From: Pigmentiphaga sp. NML080357
GTDB taxonomy: Bacteria > Pseudomonadota > Gammaproteobacteria > Burkholderiales > Burkholderiaceae_B
DNA: 64,000 nt
Direction of reading: 5' to 3'
Assembly: GCF_002188465.1 (NCBI RefSeq)
Contig: NZ_NINW01000008.1
Location: 1-64,000, forward strand
A program made the translations under genes and the position numbers. The notes beneath the pieces are model-generated. The model was not told the origin of the DNA, did not search any database, and saw only the letters and a program-made list of their open reading frames with translations. Positions 56,588 through 64,000 of the stretch are shown one piece after another (position 1 is the first letter of the stretch; every line of letters begins with the position of its first letter).

Positions 56588-57428
56588 CACACCGAAGCGC
56601 ATACAGCGCAGCCGGGCCAAGGGCTGGCGGATGCCCGCTGGCGCCGTGTTCGTCGGCCGGCCCACGAAGTGGGGGAACCCCTACAAGGTGGGCACTCCGG
56701 CCGCGCCTACCCCCGAGGCAGCCGTCGCACTGTTCCGCGACTATCTGGCCCGACGGACTGAAATCGTCGAGGAAGCCCGCGAAGAACTGAAGGGCCGCTC
56801 GCTGGCTTGCTGGTGCCCGCTCGGCCAGCCTTGCCATGCGGACGTGCTGCTGGAGCTGGCGAATCAGGGCCAGGCCATGACCTCGCAATGCACCCAACGG
56901 CAGGTCGAGCTGCTGCACCACACCCTGGGCCTGAGCATCGACCACCGCGACCCGTACCGCAATCACTTCGTCGCCGGCCCAGGCCATCACGACATGCCAG
57001 ACCTGGAGGCGCTGGAGGCCCTGGGCCTGATGGCCCGCTCGCCCACGCCGAAGTTCTGCGCCGACAGCGACATCGTGTTCCGCGTCACCGACGCCGGGCG
57101 CGCCGTGGCCCTCGACAGCCTTCCGCCGCCACCGAAGCCCACGCGCTATGGCGAATGGCTGGATGCCGACTGCTGCGAATCGTTCGGGGAGTTCCTGTGC
57201 GGCAGCAGGCTTCCCACGCTCGACGCCCGCCGCCAGTACGAGGGCGGCAAGGCCAGATGGCAATGGCGCATGTACCGCCGCGACAGCTTCGGCTACCGCG
57301 AAATCACCGGCGAGTGGGCCGACACCAAGAAGGCGGCGAAGGCCAGCTACAAGGCCGCACTCAAGGCGCATCAACAAGCACAACGCGCCCAGGCGATGCC
57401 GGGCGCAACCAAGGAGCCGCGCGCATGA
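56580..57428 (+). CDS. DUF4326-domain protein with additional C-terminal domain
   Basis: 282 residues. Residues 1-95 are DUF4326: RIQRSRAKGWRMPAGAVFVG, RPTKWGNPYKVGT, GRSLACWCPLGQPCHADVLL. Residues 100-180 resemble a separate small phage protein (MTSQCTQRQVELLHHTLGLS, CADSDIVFRVTDAGRAVALD). The tail is basic (KKAAKASYKAALKAHQQAQR). It looks like two cistrons joined in frame at about residue 99 (ATG 56874), where no clear ribosome-binding site remains. Confidence 0.7.
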   Translation: MADTPKRIQRSRAKGWRMPAGAVFVGRPTKWGNPYKVGTPAAPTPEAAVALFRDYLARRTEIVEEAREELKGRSLACWCPLGQPCHADVLLELANQGQAMTSQCTQRQVELLHHTLGLSIDHRDPYRNHFVAGPGHHDMPDLEALEALGLMARSPTPKFCADSDIVFRVTDAGRAVALDSLPPPPKPTRYGEWLDADCCESFGEFLCGSRLPTLDARRQYEGGKARWQWRMYRRDSFGYREITGEWADTKKAAKASYKAALKAHQQAQRAQAMPGATKEPRA

Positions 57429-57955
57429 CGCCCTCGAAGCTCAATTCCCTGCTCCAGGGGCAAACCAACCTCGCCCGCAAGGTGTTCGAGGTCGTCCCCA
57501 TCCGCGAAGCCTGGCCGGCCATCCAGATCAGGAACGCCCTCAAGGAGGTGGAGCGCAGCAACGCCGATCTTCGCGTGGTGCGCGGCTGCCTGGGTGCCTT
57601 GCGCGAAGCCGGCCTCGTGCGCGAGCCGGAAACGGGCATGTTCCAGCGCGCCGACATCCGAACCCCAACCCCTCGACCCAGAAAGGAAGCACCCATGCCC
57701 CAAGCAACACCCAGTCCCAGGCCCACCCTGACCGTCACCGCCCCGGCGCACCAGCCCGAGCCTTCGCCCATCGAAATCCTGGGCGAACTGTCCGGCGAGG
57801 TCGTGGCCCTGGCCGATGAGTTCGGCACGCGGCTCGAGAAGCTGGCCGCGAAGATCGAGGAAGCGGCGCTGACCATCGAGCAGGAGCGCGAGGCCAACGT
57901 GGAGAACCTGGGCAAGCTGCGGCAGCTCCAGTCCATCCTGAAAAGCCTGTCGTAG
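57425..57955 (+). CDS. Two-part protein: winged-helix-like N-terminus and coiled-coil C-terminus
   Basis: 176 residues from ATG 57425 (ATGA overlap). Residues 1-75 resemble a winged helix (NSLLQGQTNLARKVFEVVPI, NADLRVVRGCLGALREAGLV). A Pro-rich linker follows, then a coiled coil (EFGTRLEKLAAKIEEAALTI, EQEREANVENLGKLRQLQSI). ATG 57695 has AAAGGAAG ahead and would give the last 86 residues alone. Confidence 0.65.
   Translation: MTPSKLNSLLQGQTNLARKVFEVVPIREAWPAIQIRNALKEVERSNADLRVVRGCLGALREAGLVREPETGMFQRADIRTPTPRPRKEAPMPQATPSPRPTLTVTAPAHQPEPSPIEILGELSGEVVALADEFGTRLEKLAAKIEEAALTIEQEREANVENLGKLRQLQSILKSLS
57695..57955 (+). CDS. Possible separate coiled-coil protein from an internal in-frame start
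   Basis: 86 residues, MPQATPSPRPTLTVTAPAHQ onward, with its own ribosome-binding site inside the longer gene. This repeats the arrangement seen in the exonuclease gene. Expression is inferred. Confidence 0.4.
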   Translation: MPQATPSPRPTLTVTAPAHQPEPSPIEILGELSGEVVALADEFGTRLEKLAAKIEEAALTIEQEREANVENLGKLRQLQSILKSLS

Positions 57956-57973
57956 GCGCAAGGGGCTGGTCAC

Positions 57974-58231
57974 ATGAGCAACGCCATCAAGGACGAGATA
58001 GCCCGGCTACGCGCCGAGAAGAAGCACTTCCTGAAATTGGCCGCCCAGGCGCGCGAAACCGCGCGCGACCTGAGCGCCGCCCCCATTGGACGGAAAGACC
58101 CGATTGCCAGGCTGCGCGCGAAAGACCGGGAGGCGGAATACCGCGCCAGCGCGCGCCGATGCGACGAGCGCATCGCTGAATGGAAGGCCCAACTGGGCAT
58201 CACCTCAACCAAGGGGGTCAAGCATGGGTGA
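57974..58231 (+). CDS. Small coiled-coil protein
   Basis: 85 residues: MSNAIKDEIARLRAEKKHFL, KLAAQARETARDLSAAPIGR, ARLRAKDREAEYRASARRCD. Highly charged heptad-like pattern. Overlaps the next gene by 8 bases. Function unknown. Confidence 0.65.
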   Translation: MSNAIKDEIARLRAEKKHFLKLAAQARETARDLSAAPIGRKDPIARLRAKDREAEYRASARRCDERIAEWKAQLGITSTKGVKHG

Positions 58232-58535
58232 CATGGGCGACTACTGGCGCGACGTGAAGCCCGCGCTGAAGGAAGACAGCCAGCGCAAGCGCGCCGGAAA
58301 CCGCGACGCCTCGGCCCGGAACTTGACCGCCGCCGGCATTTCCTTCGAGGCCAAGAACGGCGGCGCGCACCTGGTCGTGTCGGCCGCTGACCTGATCGTC
58401 GATTTCTGGCCTGGCACGGGCCTGTGGGTTGTGCGCGGCACCGGCGAGCGCCGGCGCGGCGTGCGCCACCTGATTAAGCGACTCGGCGGCCAGTGGCCGC
58501 CACAAGGAAAGAGCGATGGAGAAATACACCCCTGA
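58224..58535 (+). CDS. Small conserved early protein
   Basis: 103 residues from ATG 58224. DYWRDVKPALKEDSQRKRAG, NRDASARNLTAAGISFEAKN and LIVDFWPGTGLWVVRGTGER suggest a beta-rich DNA-related protein, a type common in phage early regions. Overlaps the next gene by 20 bases. Confidence 0.65.
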   Translation: MGDMGDYWRDVKPALKEDSQRKRAGNRDASARNLTAAGISFEAKNGGAHLVVSAADLIVDFWPGTGLWVVRGTGERRRGVRHLIKRLGGQWPPQGKSDGEIHP

Positions 58536-58695
58536 ACTGCTGATCGGCCTGATGGTGATGGTCAAGAACATCGTCCTGATCGTCGCCTGCGCCTGGACGA
58601 CCACCAAGCTCTACCAGATGAGCGGGTCGTGGCATTGCCTGTGGGCGCTGCTGATGCTGCTGGCGATGGGTTCCTACAAGTTCGTGCGCGACTGA
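58516..58695 (+). CDS. 59-residue two-span membrane protein
   Basis: ATG 58516 follows GGAAAGAGCG. Hydrophobic segments LLIGLMVMVKNIVLIVACAW and GSWHCLWALLMLLAMGSYKF are separated by a short loop. Short early-expressed membrane peptides may act in superinfection exclusion, but nothing here proves it. Confidence 0.65.
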   Translation: MEKYTPELLIGLMVMVKNIVLIVACAWTTTKLYQMSGSWHCLWALLMLLAMGSYKFVRD

Positions 58696-58726
58696 GCGCC
58701 ATCACACCAACCCCAAGGAGAGAACC

Positions 58727-59089
58727 ATGCCCATTCTTCGATTCGAGGGCTACAGCGACGACACCTTCGGCGAAGTCGCCCACTTCAAGGACGACTACGA
58801 CAACTGCGCCAGCGGCAAGCCGATTGAATACCTGGTGCTCGGCCCGGCCATCGACGGCCAGCCGCAGCTCGGCGTGGTCGTCACCGGCCAGCACTGCCCT
58901 GGCAACAGCGGTAGCTGGCTGATCGGCGTCGCCAACTACGACCCGGACGCCGAAGACCGCGATTTCCCGCGCTGGCCCATGCACATCGAGGCTCAGGACT
59001 ACCGCAACGGCTTCCAGCCGGCCCTGGTCATCGACGCGCCCGAGGGCGTGACGCTGAAGTGCCTGCAACGGGGCAGCGATGACGACTAG
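58727..59089 (+). CDS. Early protein of unknown function
   Basis: 120 residues, acidic, beta-rich: MPILRFEGYSDDTFGEVAHF, KPIEYLVLGPAIDGQPQLGV, SGSWLIGVANYDPDAEDRDF. ATG 58727 follows AAGGAGAGAACC. Overlaps the next gene by 11 bases. Confidence 0.65.
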   Translation: MPILRFEGYSDDTFGEVAHFKDDYDNCASGKPIEYLVLGPAIDGQPQLGVVVTGQHCPGNSGSWLIGVANYDPDAEDRDFPRWPMHIEAQDYRNGFQPALVIDAPEGVTLKCLQRGSDDD

Positions 59090-59288
59090 CTGCCGGCCTG
59101 TCGCGGCCCCAGGCCCCATCGAACGGGCCGCGATACCCGGAGCCGACCTCGATCATGACGCGGTAGCAGTGCAGCTTTGCCTTTCGGCCGGCCTCGACCC
59201 GGCCACGACGGATGCACTGCTCTTTCGTCTGAAGCAAGAGCTGGCCGCGCGCTTCGTCGCGCCCTGCTGCGGGAGGCTGCCCAGATGA
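59079..59288 (+). CDS. Small protein of unknown function
   Basis: 69 residues: MTTSCRPVAAPGPIERAAIP, VQLCLSAGLDPATTDALLFR, LKQELAARF and a terminal CC. The start overlaps the previous gene and the stop overlaps the RMF-like start (ATGA), which supports it. Confidence 0.5.
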   Translation: MTTSCRPVAAPGPIERAAIPGADLDHDAVAVQLCLSAGLDPATTDALLFRLKQELAARFVAPCCGRLPR

Positions 59289-59518
59289 GCGAATACCAAC
59301 CCCTTTCAACCATCAACGAGCTGGCCGTCCTCGACGAGGGCGAATGCGTGGCCGGCTACCTCGCCGGCCTGCACGGCGCGCCGGAGCCGGGGAGCGACAA
59401 GAGCAAGTCCTACTGGCACGGCTGGCGCAACGGAATGATGGACACCGGGCGGCTTCCCCATGACGAGGCCGCCCGCAACCTGGCCGCCGAGGTCGTGCGC
59501 TGGCACCGCGCGCACTGA
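59285..59518 (+). CDS. Ribosome modulation factor-like protein
   Basis: 77 residues from ATG 59285. [20 protein letters not shown] then [20 protein letters not shown] follow the RMF pattern: G-Y-x-A-G-L-x-G, then a W-x-x-G-W-x-x-G motif near residue 46. RMF inactivates ribosomes as dimers in stationary phase. The C-terminal half differs ([17 protein letters not shown]). A phage RMF-like protein could tune translation, but residues beyond the core motif are weakly conserved. Confidence 0.55.
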   Translation: MSEYQPLSTINELAVLDEGECVAGYLAGLHGAPEPGSDKSKSYWHGWRNGMMDTGRLPHDEAARNLAAEVVRWHRAH

Positions 59519-59552
59519 AGGCGGCCGCCCATACGAGAAAAGGAAAGACAGC

Positions 59553-60071
59553 ATGGCATCAGTGAACAAGGTCATTTTGGTGGGCAACCTCGGGCGCGAC
59601 CCCGAGGTGCGCTACACGCCAGACGGTAGCGCGATCTGCAACGTGTCCATCGCCACCACCTCCACCTGGAAGGACAAGGCCACCGGCGAGCGGCGCGAAG
59701 ACACCGAATGGCACCGCGTCGTCTTCTACAACCGGCTGGCAGAAATCGCCGGCGAGTACCTGCGCAAGGGCAAGTCGGTCTATGTCGAGGGCCGCCTGAA
59801 GACCCGCAAGTGGCAGGACAAGGAAACCGGGGCCGACCGCTACAGCACGGACATCATCGCCGACCAGATGCAGATGCTCGGCGGGCGCGATGGTGGCGGC
59901 GAAGGCGGCCACTATGACGACGGCGGAGCGCCGCCGCGCCAGCAGGGCGGAGGCCGTCAGCAGGCGGCCAGGCCGGCCGCGCGCAACGCGGCGCCTGCGC
60001 AGCGCCCCACCCAGTCGGCGCCGCCGACGGGCAGCTTCGCCGACATGGACGACGACATCCCTTTTGATTGA
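59553..60071 (+). CDS. ssb: Single-stranded DNA-binding protein
   Basis: 172 residues from ATG 59553. OB fold: [80 protein letters not shown]. Gly/Gln/Ala-rich linker, then the acidic tip DMDDDIPFD that recruits partner proteins. It protects single-stranded DNA in replication and recombination. A terminator follows it. Confidence 0.97.
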   Translation: MASVNKVILVGNLGRDPEVRYTPDGSAICNVSIATTSTWKDKATGERREDTEWHRVVFYNRLAEIAGEYLRKGKSVYVEGRLKTRKWQDKETGADRYSTDIIADQMQMLGGRDGGGEGGHYDDGGAPPRQQGGGRQQAARPAARNAAPAQRPTQSAPPTGSFADMDDDIPFD

Positions 60072-60141
60072 GCGGCGCACGACCGCTTCATCAACGTGCC
60101 GGCCCGCCACGCGGGCCTATCCCGTCAATTCCAACACCCCA

Positions 60142-60169
60142 GGGGCGCCACCGAGCGCCCCTTGTTTTT
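60142..60169 (+). terminator. Rho-independent terminator after ssb
   Basis: GGGGCGC-CACCGA-GCGCCCC followed by TTGTTTTT in the 113-base gap before the cytosine methyltransferase. It should reduce transcription into the last genes. Confidence 0.85.
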
Positions 60170-60184
60170 GAAGGAGCCGCCCAG

Positions 60185-62623
60185 ATGCAGCGCCCGCAAC
60201 TCGCCTTGCCGTTCCCCGGCGAACTCATCATCGACAACTTCGCCGGCGGCGGCGGAACCTCGACCGGGCTGGAAGCCGCGTTCGGGCGCCCCGTGGACAT
60301 CGCCATCAACCACGACCCCGAGGCGCTTGCGATGCACGCGCTGAATCACCCCTACACCAAGCACCTGTGCGAAAGCGTGTGGGACATCGACCCCATCGAA
60401 GTGACGGGAAACCGCCCGGTGGGCCTGGTGTGGCTCAGTCCCGATTGCAAGCATTTCTCGAAGGCGAAGGGCGGGACGCCGGTTTCCAAGCACATCCGGG
60501 GACTGGCCTGGGTGGGGATGCGCTGGGTGGCGCTCACGAAACCCAGGGTGCTGATGCTGGAGAACGTCGAGGAATTTCAAACCTGGGGGCCGGTCATCGT
60601 CGGCGCCGACGGCAACCTCTACCCCGATCCGGCAAAGAAGGGCAAGACCTTCGAGAGCTTCGTCCGGCAGCTCCGCCAGCACGGCTACAAGGTGGATTGG
60701 CGCGAGCTGCGCGCGTGCGACAACGGCGCACCGACTATCCGAAAGCGGCTGTTCCTGGTGGCACGCCGCGACGGCCTGCCGATCATCTGGCCGGAGGCGA
60801 CGCACGGCGAGCCGACCTCGCGCGAGGTGCTGGCCGGGATGCTGGCTCCCTACAGAACGGCGGCCGAGTGCATCGACTTCGGGCTGCCCGCGACCAGCAT
60901 CTTCGACCGGCCGAAGCCGCTGGCGGCCAATACCCGCCGGCGCGTCGCCAAGGGCCTGTGGCGCCACGTCCTGAGCAGCGCGCGGCCCTTCATCGTGACG
61001 AACACCAGCGGCCACCCCGGCGCTGGCATCGACCAGCCCATGCCGACCGTCACCACTGGCAACCACCACATGCTGGGCCAGCCCGTGATCGCGCCGCTGG
61101 CCGCGAACCCGGAGCCGTGGCCGTTCGAGCCAATCTTCCCCACGCCGCCGGCGACGGCCGAGCGGCCGCACGATTTCTGCTGCACCACCTGCGGCAACAC
61201 GTTCCCGTCCTGGCGGCCGGAAGATGAGGGAATCCCTGGCGCGTGCCCGACCTGCGGCAACGAGGCCGGTATCCATCCCATCGACGCCATGCCGTCGATG
61301 CCGTTCCTCGTCGGCGCCGGTGGGCCGGCGTACTCGGGCAAGCCCACGGCAGCCAACCAGCCGCTGGGCACGCTGACCACGGAGAACCACCGCGCGGTCG
61401 TGATGCCTACGCTGGCGCCGTTCCTCACGGAGCACGCCAACGCGAGCAACCAGCGCACGATGCCGGCGGATGCTCCGCTGCGCACCGTCTGCGCCCAGGT
61501 CAAGGGCGGCCATTTCAGCGTCGTGGCCCCAACCCTGGCCCCGCTGCGCGGCACCAGCGACGCCCACATGGGCGGGCACAGCGTCGAGCAACCGCTTTCC
61601 ACCGTGGCGGCCAGCGGCACGCACCATGCGATGGTGGGCGCGCACCTCGTCACCATCGGCTACGGAGAGCGCGAAGGCCAGCAGCCGCGCGCGCAGGACA
61701 TCGAGACGCCGCTTGGCACCGTCGTGACGGCTAACAAGCACGCCCTGGTGGCCGCCCATCTGGCCCACCTGACGCACCACGGCGACCGCGCCGGCACCAC
61801 GCCGGCCGAACCGCTGCCGACGGTGACGGGGGCGAACCGGGGCGAACAGGCCCTGGTCGTCGCCAACCTCATCGACATGGGGCACGGGGAATCGTGCAGC
61901 ACAGGCGCGAAGCGGTGGAGCAGCGGCGTCCGCAGCCTGGAAACGCCGCTCAACTCGGTGACGGCCAGCAGCGTGCCCAGCGTACTCGCGTCGGCCTTCT
62001 TCGAACAGGCGAACGGCGGGTTCTACGACGGCGACGGGCGGCCGGCCAGCGCGCCCATCTCCACGATCACTGCATCGGGCAGCAATCAGCGCCTGGTGAC
62101 GGCCTACCTCGTCCAGTATTACAGCGAGGGCGGCCAGGATTCGGGCTGCGCCAAACCCATGCCCACGGTGACGACCAAGGCACGCATGGGGCTGGTGCAG
62201 TCCGTCCAGGTGCCCGCCGAGGCACTTTCCCCCGAACACCGAGAGAAGGCGCGCGCGTGCGCGGCGCTCCTGCACGAACATCTGCCCGATCTGTTCCCCG
62301 AGGCAGCCGAGCTGGTGCTGATGAGCTACGGCGGCATCTGGTGGGTGCTGGTAGACATCACGTTGCGGATGCTGAAGGCCCGCGAGCTGTACCGGGCGCA
62401 GTCGTTCCCCGACGACTACATCATCCACGAGATTCCCGACCCCAAGCTGCTGTTCAAGAACGGCGTGCAGGTGCCGGGCGACCCGCGCCTGATTCCCCGC
62501 ATCCCTCTTTCGATCACGGCCCAGGTGCGCATGTGCGGCAACTCCGTTTCGCCCGCGCAGGCCGAGGCCCTTGTCCGCGCCAACTTCCGCCACGAGGAAG
62601 CCTTCATGGAGCGGCGCGCCTGA
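60185..62623 (+). CDS. dcm: C5 cytosine DNA methyltransferase with a repetitive central region
   Basis: 812 residues from ATG 60185 (AAGGAGCCGCCCAG), longer than usual Dcm-type enzymes. Motif I FAGGGGTSTGLEAA, motif IV SPDCKHFSKAKGG with catalytic Cys88, motif VI ENVEEF, motif VIII RACDNGAPTIRKRLFLVARR. The central region (about 280-680) has many diverged copies of a P-x-x-T-V/I-T unit (QPMPTVTTGNHHMLG, QPLGTLTTENHRAVV, TPLGTVVTANKHALV, EPLPTVTGANRGEQ), with a CxxC pair (CCTTCG, ACPTCG). The end holds motif X-like CGNSVSPAQAEALVRAN. Confidence 0.9.
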   Translation: MQRPQLALPFPGELIIDNFAGGGGTSTGLEAAFGRPVDIAINHDPEALAMHALNHPYTKHLCESVWDIDPIEVTGNRPVGLVWLSPDCKHFSKAKGGTPVSKHIRGLAWVGMRWVALTKPRVLMLENVEEFQTWGPVIVGADGNLYPDPAKKGKTFESFVRQLRQHGYKVDWRELRACDNGAPTIRKRLFLVARRDGLPIIWPEATHGEPTSREVLAGMLAPYRTAAECIDFGLPATSIFDRPKPLAANTRRRVAKGLWRHVLSSARPFIVTNTSGHPGAGIDQPMPTVTTGNHHMLGQPVIAPLAANPEPWPFEPIFPTPPATAERPHDFCCTTCGNTFPSWRPEDEGIPGACPTCGNEAGIHPIDAMPSMPFLVGAGGPAYSGKPTAANQPLGTLTTENHRAVVMPTLAPFLTEHANASNQRTMPADAPLRTVCAQVKGGHFSVVAPTLAPLRGTSDAHMGGHSVEQPLSTVAASGTHHAMVGAHLVTIGYGEREGQQPRAQDIETPLGTVVTANKHALVAAHLAHLTHHGDRAGTTPAEPLPTVTGANRGEQALVVANLIDMGHGESCSTGAKRWSSGVRSLETPLNSVTASSVPSVLASAFFEQANGGFYDGDGRPASAPISTITASGSNQRLVTAYLVQYYSEGGQDSGCAKPMPTVTTKARMGLVQSVQVPAEALSPEHREKARACAALLHEHLPDLFPEAAELVLMSYGGIWWVLVDITLRMLKARELYRAQSFPDDYIIHEIPDPKLLFKNGVQVPGDPRLIPRIPLSITAQVRMCGNSVSPAQAEALVRANFRHEEAFMERRA

Positions 62624-62638
62624 TCGGAAATTTGAACC

Positions 62639-62713
62639 ATGCCGGCATCCGTGACATTGCAATCATGGGTGTCGGCGCGCAACCACGCGAACTACAAAAG
62701 GATTCCGACATGA
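62639..62713 (+). CDS. Possible 24-residue peptide
   Basis: ATG 62639 opens MPASVTLQSWVSARNHANYK then RIPT and stops in an overlap with the next start (ATGA). The ribosome-binding site is weak. Kept only as a candidate because of coupling. Confidence 0.3.
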   Translation: MPASVTLQSWVSARNHANYKRIPT

Positions 62714-62823
62714 CCGACGAACAAAACAAAGTCGCCGGCGCGAGCATTGAAAGCCGGCCGACCTCTGGCTATGGGCAGGCGCACGCGCGCCAAGCACGGC
62801 GTGATGGAGGGCATCATGGCTGA
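62710..62823 (+). CDS. 37-residue peptide before the excisionase
   Basis: MTDEQNKVAGASIESRPTSG then YGQAHARQARRDGGHHG. Preceded by AAAGGATTCCGAC, and its stop overlaps the AlpA-like start by 8 bases. Function unknown. Confidence 0.45.
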   Translation: MTDEQNKVAGASIESRPTSGYGQAHARQARRDGGHHG

Positions 62824-63097
62824 ACTGACCCTGCCCCCGATCTGCGTTGAACTGGAGCAATTGGAGAAGCTGACAACTCTTTCGGCCACCACCATCCAGA
62901 ACATGGTCGCGCGCAACGAGTTCCCGCCGCCGCGCGAGCTGTCCGCGCGCCGCGTGGGCTGGCTGTACCGTGAAATCGCGGAATGGGCTGAAAACCGCCC
63001 GGTTTCCAATATCCCGCCCCCGCCGAACACCGGGGCCAAAAAGCCACGCTCCGCTACCGCTTCGCCAGCTTCTCAAGGTAGTCCGACAGCTTCGTGA
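62816..63097 (+). CDS. AlpA-like excisionase/transcriptional regulator
   Basis: 93 residues from ATG 62816 (GGAGGGCATC). LEKLTTLSATTIQNMVARNE then PRELSARRVGWLYREIAEWA form the MerR/AlpA-type winged helix. It overlaps the convergent integrase 3' end by 44 bases. Such proteins bend att DNA for excision and can control the integrase. Confidence 0.8.
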   Translation: MAELTLPPICVELEQLEKLTTLSATTIQNMVARNEFPPPRELSARRVGWLYREIAEWAENRPVSNIPPPPNTGAKKPRSATASPASQGSPTAS

Positions 63098-64000
63098 GCC
63101 ACTTCCGCCGCTCCTTGTCAAAGGTGTAGCGGTTGTAGGTTCCTTCGTCCCCCTCCAGCATGTGCCCCAAGATCACCTCGCCCACGTCCCTTGGGCAGCC
63201 AAGCGACGCCAGGAACGTGCGCGAGGTGCGCCGCAGGTCGTGGGGCGCCCAGTTTTCGACCGGAAGCCGCATCCTCGGGCGATCTGGAGCCGTGCGGCAA
63301 TACGGCATATGGTGATACACCGCCACCCCCGCCGACTTCTGCGGGAAATACCCCTCTTTGCTGTCCGACGGGAACAGGTAGCCATCGCCATAGGCTTCCT
63401 TCCGCCGACGCACCACCTCGGCCGCACGCCCCACCAATGGCACCCGCTGATCGTCAGCATCGGGCCGATGGGCGTTCTTCGTCTTCGCCTTCGGGATTGT
63501 CCACCACAGGCCCGTGGGTTCCTCGGCCACCTCCTTCCCTTCCATTTTTTCGATTTCCGCCCCGCGCACCGCAGTCCATAGGTAGAGCGTCAGCATGTCA
63601 TCGACGTTCTTGGAAAAGTTCGGCAGCCACCGAATCACCTGGCCGGCCTCGGCCGGACTCAATACCCGCTTCCCGGCCCCCTTCTTGACGCCCAGCTTGT
63701 TGTGGCCCTTGGACTTCAGTTTGCCGCGCAGCACCAAGCGCCACCAGTTCGGCGTGTCTTCTGGAAGATCGCCAGAATCCAGGCAGTAATCCCAGGCCGC
63801 CCCCAACTCGCGCCGCAGGTTTCCAGCCTGCACCGGGGCATAGTCGTACTGCTTGATATGGTCGAACGCGATCTTTCGGGTAATAGCCACGGCCGGCGTT
63901 TCCTCGATGCCGGTCAGCATGGTCTTGAAGGTTCGGGCCACCTCGTCGCGCCCCTTCTTGGCCCGGTTCTTGATGTGCCCCTCAAGGTAGATGTCGCAGA
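63054..64000 (-). CDS. int: Tyrosine integrase (N-terminal part beyond the right edge)
   Basis: The frame is open to 64000, so the N-terminal arm-binding region is missing. Visible: core-binding domain (HIKNRAKKGRDEVARTF, LRRELGAAWDYCLDSGDLPE), Arg of TAVRGAEIE, PHDLRRTSRTFLASLG (H-x-x-R), VILGHMLEGDEGTYNRYTF with His and nucleophile Tyr. It integrates the phage by site-specific recombination. The att site is not visible and probably lies beyond the window. Confidence 0.93.
   Translation of the reverse strand, partial: CDIYLEGHIKNRAKKGRDEVARTFKTMLTGIEETPAVAITRKIAFDHIKQYDYAPVQAGNLRRELGAAWDYCLDSGDLPEDTPNWWRLVLRGKLKSKGHNKLGVKKGAGKRVLSPAEAGQVIRWLPNFSKNVDDMLTLYLWTAVRGAEIEKMEGKEVAEEPTGLWWTIPKAKTKNAHRPDADDQRVPLVGRAAEVVRRRKEAYGDGYLFPSDSKEGYFPQKSAGVAVYHHMPYCRTAPDRPRMRLPVENWAPHDLRRTSRTFLASLGCPRDVGEVILGHMLEGDEGTYNRYTFDKERRKWLTKLSDYLEKLAKR

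Noticed and set aside
1-64000. tRNA genes, CRISPR arrays and insertion sequences
   Set aside because: No cloverleaf with a CCA end, no regularly spaced repeats and no transposase were seen on reading both strands. A tRNA scan was not possible here.

Overview
The window is almost entirely one temperate, contractile-tailed phage genome (a prophage or its close relative) from a high-GC Gram-negative host. Base composition, codon use and the families present (DUF1367, DUF1064, CP76/CII, KTSC, SSB ending in DDDIPFD) suggest a beta- or gammaproteobacterium such as Bordetella, Achromobacter, Burkholderia or Pseudomonas; the species cannot be read from the sequence. The prophage continues past both edges: a tail gene is cut at position 1 and a tyrosine integrase is cut at 64000.

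Left arm, minus strand, read from 43.4 kb down to 1. It starts with a Cro-like gene, a 44-residue gene, an HNH homing-type endonuclease and a CII-like regulator (43.4-41.8 kb). Next come a clipped PP-loop protein, a DNA methyltransferase, an O-like replication protein and a DnaC-like loader (41.5-38.3 kb). Small nucleases and an XRE regulator follow (38.2-36.1 kb), then TerS/TerL (36.1-32.4 kb) and a putative prohead protease, neck proteins, a GIY-YIG endonuclease, a SWIM-finger protein and the major capsid protein (32.4-25.4 kb). After these are the tail sheath and further tail proteins (25.4-20.8 kb), a lysis cassette (20.8-19.1 kb) and the hub, spike and PAAR tip (19.0-16.0 kb). A P1-like Defence-Against-Restriction block follows, with a DarA_N protein, a giant DdrB-like protein with an inorganic-pyrophosphatase-like N-terminus, and a 2151-residue DarB methylase-helicase (16.0-3.9 kb). 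Last is a portal fused to a putative PBECR-type nuclease domain, and more tail genes.

Switch region (43.1-46 kb). A LexA/CI-type repressor is transcribed rightward with a secreted protein and two further accessory genes. Six copies of a 13-bp palindrome related to TAGCACGGTGCTA occur. Three lie between cro and cI at exact 24-bp steps, and three lie at a strong divergent promoter (TTGACA-16-TACTAT) 2.4 kb away that starts the right arm. One repressor therefore probably controls both arms.

Right arm, plus strand (45.9-63.1 kb). The promoter first transcribes a gene-free, hairpin-rich leader of about 530 nt. It then reaches a C-type-lectin-fold protein resembling diversity-generating-retroelement targets, a recombination module (putative annealing protein, YqaJ exonuclease, SSB), a dNTP pyrophosphohydrolase fusion, many small overlapping genes including an RMF-like protein, a large C5 cytosine methyltransferase, and an AlpA-like excisionase that meets the convergent integrase.

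The most unusual features are: (1) a recurrent element, CGGAAAAC-N25-(C/T)C(A/T/C)(T/C)AC, in nearly every sizeable gap between late genes, a candidate phage-specific late promoter; (2) the portal-nuclease fusion; (3) the structured leader RNA; (4) a perfect 61-bp repeat translated in two different frames in darB and ddrB; (5) several genes that look like in-frame fusions and keep a ribosome-binding site and start codon at the junction.
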